Below the pieces are notes generated by a model that saw only the letters and a program-made list of their open reading frames with translations, ran no database searches and had not been told where the DNA came from. The translations under genes were made by a program, and so were the position numbers. DNA of 27,500 bases from Chrysomallon squamiferum (lineage: Eukaryota; Mollusca; Gastropoda; Neomphalida; Peltospiridae): NCBI GenBank assembly GCA_012295275.1, contig CM022671.1, forward strand, positions 34,611,683 to 34,639,182, written 5' to 3'. Positions 22,346 to 27,500 of the stretch are shown piece after piece (positions within the stretch are counted from its first letter, which is position 1; each line of letters begins with the position of its first letter).

Positions 22346-22474
22346 CATCACAAAGATATAATTCAGACTGAGTATCCTTATTTTTTTAAAAAAAAAAAAA
22401 AAAAAAAGTACTGGTTTCTTTTGTTAGTACTATTTTTTTTCTTGGTATTTATTATTTATTTATTTATTTATTTA

Positions 22475-22521
<47 letters not shown>
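22300..22521. repeat. (GT)n, A-run, (TTTA)n and (ATT)n cluster
   Basis: (GT)n at about 22303-22342, an A run at about 22387-22406, (TTTA)n at about 22449-22477 and (ATT)n to about 22521. Confidence 0.95.
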
Positions 22522-22524
<3 letters not shown>

Positions 22525-23099
22525 CTTTAATTTTCATAATTAAAGTTTAAGGCATTTATTAGTTTCATTAGTGCACCTATCGTAAAAGACTGAGTCTCCA
22601 TGATATTTTTTTTTTATGATAACATGATATATGACCGAGAACTTACGACCACCAGTGTTATAATGAATACTACTTTTATCTAGGGAAAATTTAACCGTTC
22701 CCCTCCCCTTCTCTAAACTTTAAAGTGACAGAAATATTACTGGTTAGATGGGGATTGTCTAATTATTGTTTATATATTTATCAGACATTGAATATATATT
22801 TATTTTTTTTATTATTATTATTATTATTTTCTTTTTAATGAGTGCATATGATGTAAACCAAACGAAATCAGAAACTTGTTTGTATCATTAATATTTTATA
22901 ATTTTATCATTAATTTCGATGCTTGGTTTATTTGTTTGTTTGTTGTTGTTGTTGTTGTTTGCTTACTTATTTATTTATTCATTCATTCATTCATTTATTT
23001 ACCTACTTACTTATTATTAAATAATTTTTTCTTTAATGCTTACACCTTATTTCATTGTGAAACTTATTTCCACAACAATGCTGGTATATCCCCTACCCT
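22522..23099. other. AT-rich stretch upstream of the ALP leader exon
   Basis: Short (ATT)n at 22811-22827, (TTG)n at 22942-22960 and ATTT/ATTC units at 22966-23000. The ALP promoter may be in or near here, but no core promoter motif stands out. Confidence 0.55.
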
Positions 23100-23291
23100 T
23101 TTCTCAAATCTTAGATCCGCACCTAAATCGTCGAAGTTATTTCACAGCCTCACGTATTGTGTACCAAGAGGTAAACAAACTAGACTATCTCGCTACGCTT
23201 GAAGTTAGTGTCAATGACACTGCGAGGTCAAAACGTCAAAATCCCTCGACGTTTCTCTACTGACATTTTAAAACCTTCTGTGCTGCTGCAG
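23100..23291 (+). promoter_or_regulatory. putative non-coding first exon of the ALP gene
   Basis: CTGCAG at 23286-23291 followed by GTAAGA is a near-perfect splice donor. Joined to the acceptor at 24474, the spliced leader reads back in the ATG frame to TGA at 23261-23263 with no earlier ATG, as expected for a 5' UTR. The intron would be 1183 bp. The left border is not visible; the start given is arbitrary. This pairing is inference; the donor itself is seen in the sequence. Confidence 0.4.
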
Positions 23292-23557
23292 GTAAGAAAA
23301 GTTTTGCTGATTTACAGTAACTTAAACCAAAAGCTGTAGGATGCCGTGAACGGAAAAATCATTTTAGTTCTGGAAAACATGCGTAATTATTACAAACGTA
23401 TATTTACATGTAAAGGATGTTTATGTATGATACTCGTGTATGATAAATTACTTGTAATTCATAATAGGACTCAGTACAGGATATTTAATATATTATTATT
23501 AGGTGTGTTTTGTTCGTTTGACAGTGGAATAATCTTTAAGAACTATCATAAGAGATG

Positions 23558-23627
23558 TGTGTGTGTGTGTGTGTGGGTGGGTGGGTGTGTAAATATAAAT
23601 ATAAATATAAATAAATAAATAGAAAAA

Positions 23628-23658
<31 letters not shown>

Positions 23659-23660
23659 AG
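23558..23660. repeat. (GT)n and (AAAT)n microsatellite
   Basis: GT/GGTG units then AAAT units at about 23593-23660, inside the putative first ALP intron. Confidence 0.92.
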
Positions 23661-23960
23661 TTATGTTTTATATAATGACACGTTTAACTTGCTAGCGGTC
23701 ATGTTTCTCTCGCTATAATTTTGTTTTGACATTTTTATTTTTTATTTTTTATTTTTTTCCTTTTTGCTTTTGTATGTTCAAATGCATATAAAATGGAGCT
23801 TTATGTAACCTCGAACTAAAACTCTTCACAATACTTGATATACATAATAAACACCTTTTGTGAGTAAAGTATTTTTAGATCACTTACAGTGTTTTAAAAA
23901 ATGTAAAATAGAACATTAAAACTGATTATAATGTAATTAGCCTGGATAGTGTTTTTCACG

Positions 23961-23992
23961 TTTTTATTTATTTATTTATTTATTATTATTAT

Positions 23993-24028
<36 letters not shown>

Positions 24029-24125
24029 TGCGGTGGTATTGTTTATTATTTTTTAATTTCTAAATTTATTTTATTTTATTTTATTTTATTTATTATTTTA
24101 CTTTTTGTTATTTATTTATTTATTT
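23961..24125. repeat. TTTA/ATT units around a T-run
   Basis: (TTTA)n and (ATT)n lead into about 31 T (23997-24027), followed by TTTTA/TTTA units to 24125. Confidence 0.93.
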
Positions 24126-24289
24126 TGTGTGCTATGGTATCGTTAAACAAATACCATCGCTACATAGCAGTTTAAAACATTTTCAAAGTCAAATAAAACA
24201 GTGAATGAGTACTGCATGTTACTAACTAAACACGTAATCCAGTATCTGCGCATATTCTCTTAACACGTGTTCAGTGTTTGGTGGGATCA

Positions 24290-24385
24290 GCACAAGAAAG
24301 AACCTAGGATCAAATCTGTGTAGTTCTCCGGTTGGGTAACTTCACAATCTAGCCTGTGTTTCTCGGGGTTTATCAAAGATAGTGT
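24290..24385 (+). repeat. dispersed repeat copy sharing CCTAGGATCAAATCY
   Basis: CCTAGGATCAAATCT at 24303-24317 repeats the 15-mer of the 12.7-kb element, and ACAATCTAG further on also occurs right of the 8884 copy. The shared order suggests members of one short interspersed family. It lies inside the putative first ALP intron. Confidence 0.3.
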
Positions 24386-24488
24386 GGCACGTGTTTCAGA
24401 TACTACGACCACGTTATTATTACGGGAATAAAACTAAAGAGCAGAACGAAGTGAGCTGATTTGTTTAATTTCAGGTCTCGTTCAAAAC

Positions 24489-27059
<2,571 letters not shown>

Positions 27060-27103
27060 GTATGTAATAGTTATACGTGCTGATTTGTCTGTGTCACTAC
27101 ATT

Positions 27104-27104
<1 letters not shown>

Positions 27105-27153
<49 letters not shown>

Positions 27154-27332
27154 TATTATTATTATTACTATTATTATTATTACTATTATTATTGTTATTA
27201 TTACTATTATTGTTAATGTTGATGTTGTTGTTGTTGTTGTTATTGTCATCATTATTATTATTACTATTATTATTGTTATTATTATTGTTATTGTTGATGT
27301 TATTATTATTATTGATGTTGTTGTCGTTGTTG

Positions 27333-27394
<62 letters not shown>

Positions 27395-27500
27395 GTGGAC
27401 TATTAGTATTATCATTAATGTTCTGTTGTTATTATCATCATTATGATTATTAATATCTTTGTCTTTATTGTTATTGTTATTATCGCTGATATTATTATCA
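27105..27500. repeat. ALP: (ATT)n/(GTT)n array in ALP intron 4
   Basis: From about 45 bp after the donor to the window edge the intron is almost all ATT, ACT, GTT and ATC triplets, with perfect (ATT)n at about 27336-27393. The poly-Asn, poly-Ile and poly-Leu frames are artefacts. Confidence 0.95.

Noticed and set aside
27071-27446. poly-Asn, poly-Ile and poly-Leu frames
   Set aside because: They come from an ATT/GTT triplet array inside ALP intron 4.

Overview
The window looks like a piece of an animal nuclear genome, most likely a mollusc (gastropod or cephalopod). It is AT-rich, crowded with long di-, tri- and tetranucleotide microsatellites and homopolymer tracts, and its genes are broken by introns with GT/AG borders. 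The phylum is inferred from this repeat style and from the invertebrate-looking alkaline phosphatase; it cannot be proved from this stretch. Most long open frames are translations of simple repeats and are not genes.

The one gene I can name is the 5' part of a secreted or membrane-anchored alkaline phosphatase on the + strand. It has four coding exons (24489-24552, 24982-25208, 25616-25796, 26902-27059) that join in frame to 210 residues: signal peptide, first metal-ligand motif, nucleophile Ser, Mg-site His/Thr and phosphate-binding Arg. The gene runs off the right edge. A non-coding first exon probably ends at 23291 and splices to 24475. The Asp that normally precedes the catalytic Ser is replaced by Ser.

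Divergent from it, on the - strand, a GC- and CpG-rich coding exon (20939 down to 20489) starts at a good ATG and ends at a consensus GTAAGT donor. It encodes about 150 residues of a lysine/arginine/serine-rich protein that I do not recognise. A TATAAA lies about 185 bp upstream of its ATG.

At the left edge (625-724) a short candidate exon encodes a cysteine pattern like that of PAN/apple domains. Weaker candidate exons or promoter islets, all CpG-rich and free of repeats, lie at 12090-12640, 16200-16740 and 17680-17960.

Region by region: 1-2140 AT-rich sequence with the candidate exon; 2146-2375 compound microsatellite; 3655-7370 a run of triplet, CT, TATG and TGTC repeats; 7822-8456 a higher-order CAGT-type array; 8640-9590 non-repetitive sequence with duplicated short segments; 10679-10808 a perfect (GA)65; 12.0-12.8 kb CpG-rich islet beside a tRNA-like SINE relic; 13.5-14.45 kb TG/TA/CA and TATG arrays; 15.0-16.2 kb triplet and T-rich tracts; 16.2-18.0 kb CpG-rich islets; 18.0-20.4 kb AT-rich, retroelement-like and GA tracts; 20.5-21.1 kb the - strand exon; 23.1-27.5 kb the alkaline phosphatase gene, whose introns are packed with microsatellites. 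I found no operon, CRISPR array, intact mobile element or previously undescribed multi-gene system.
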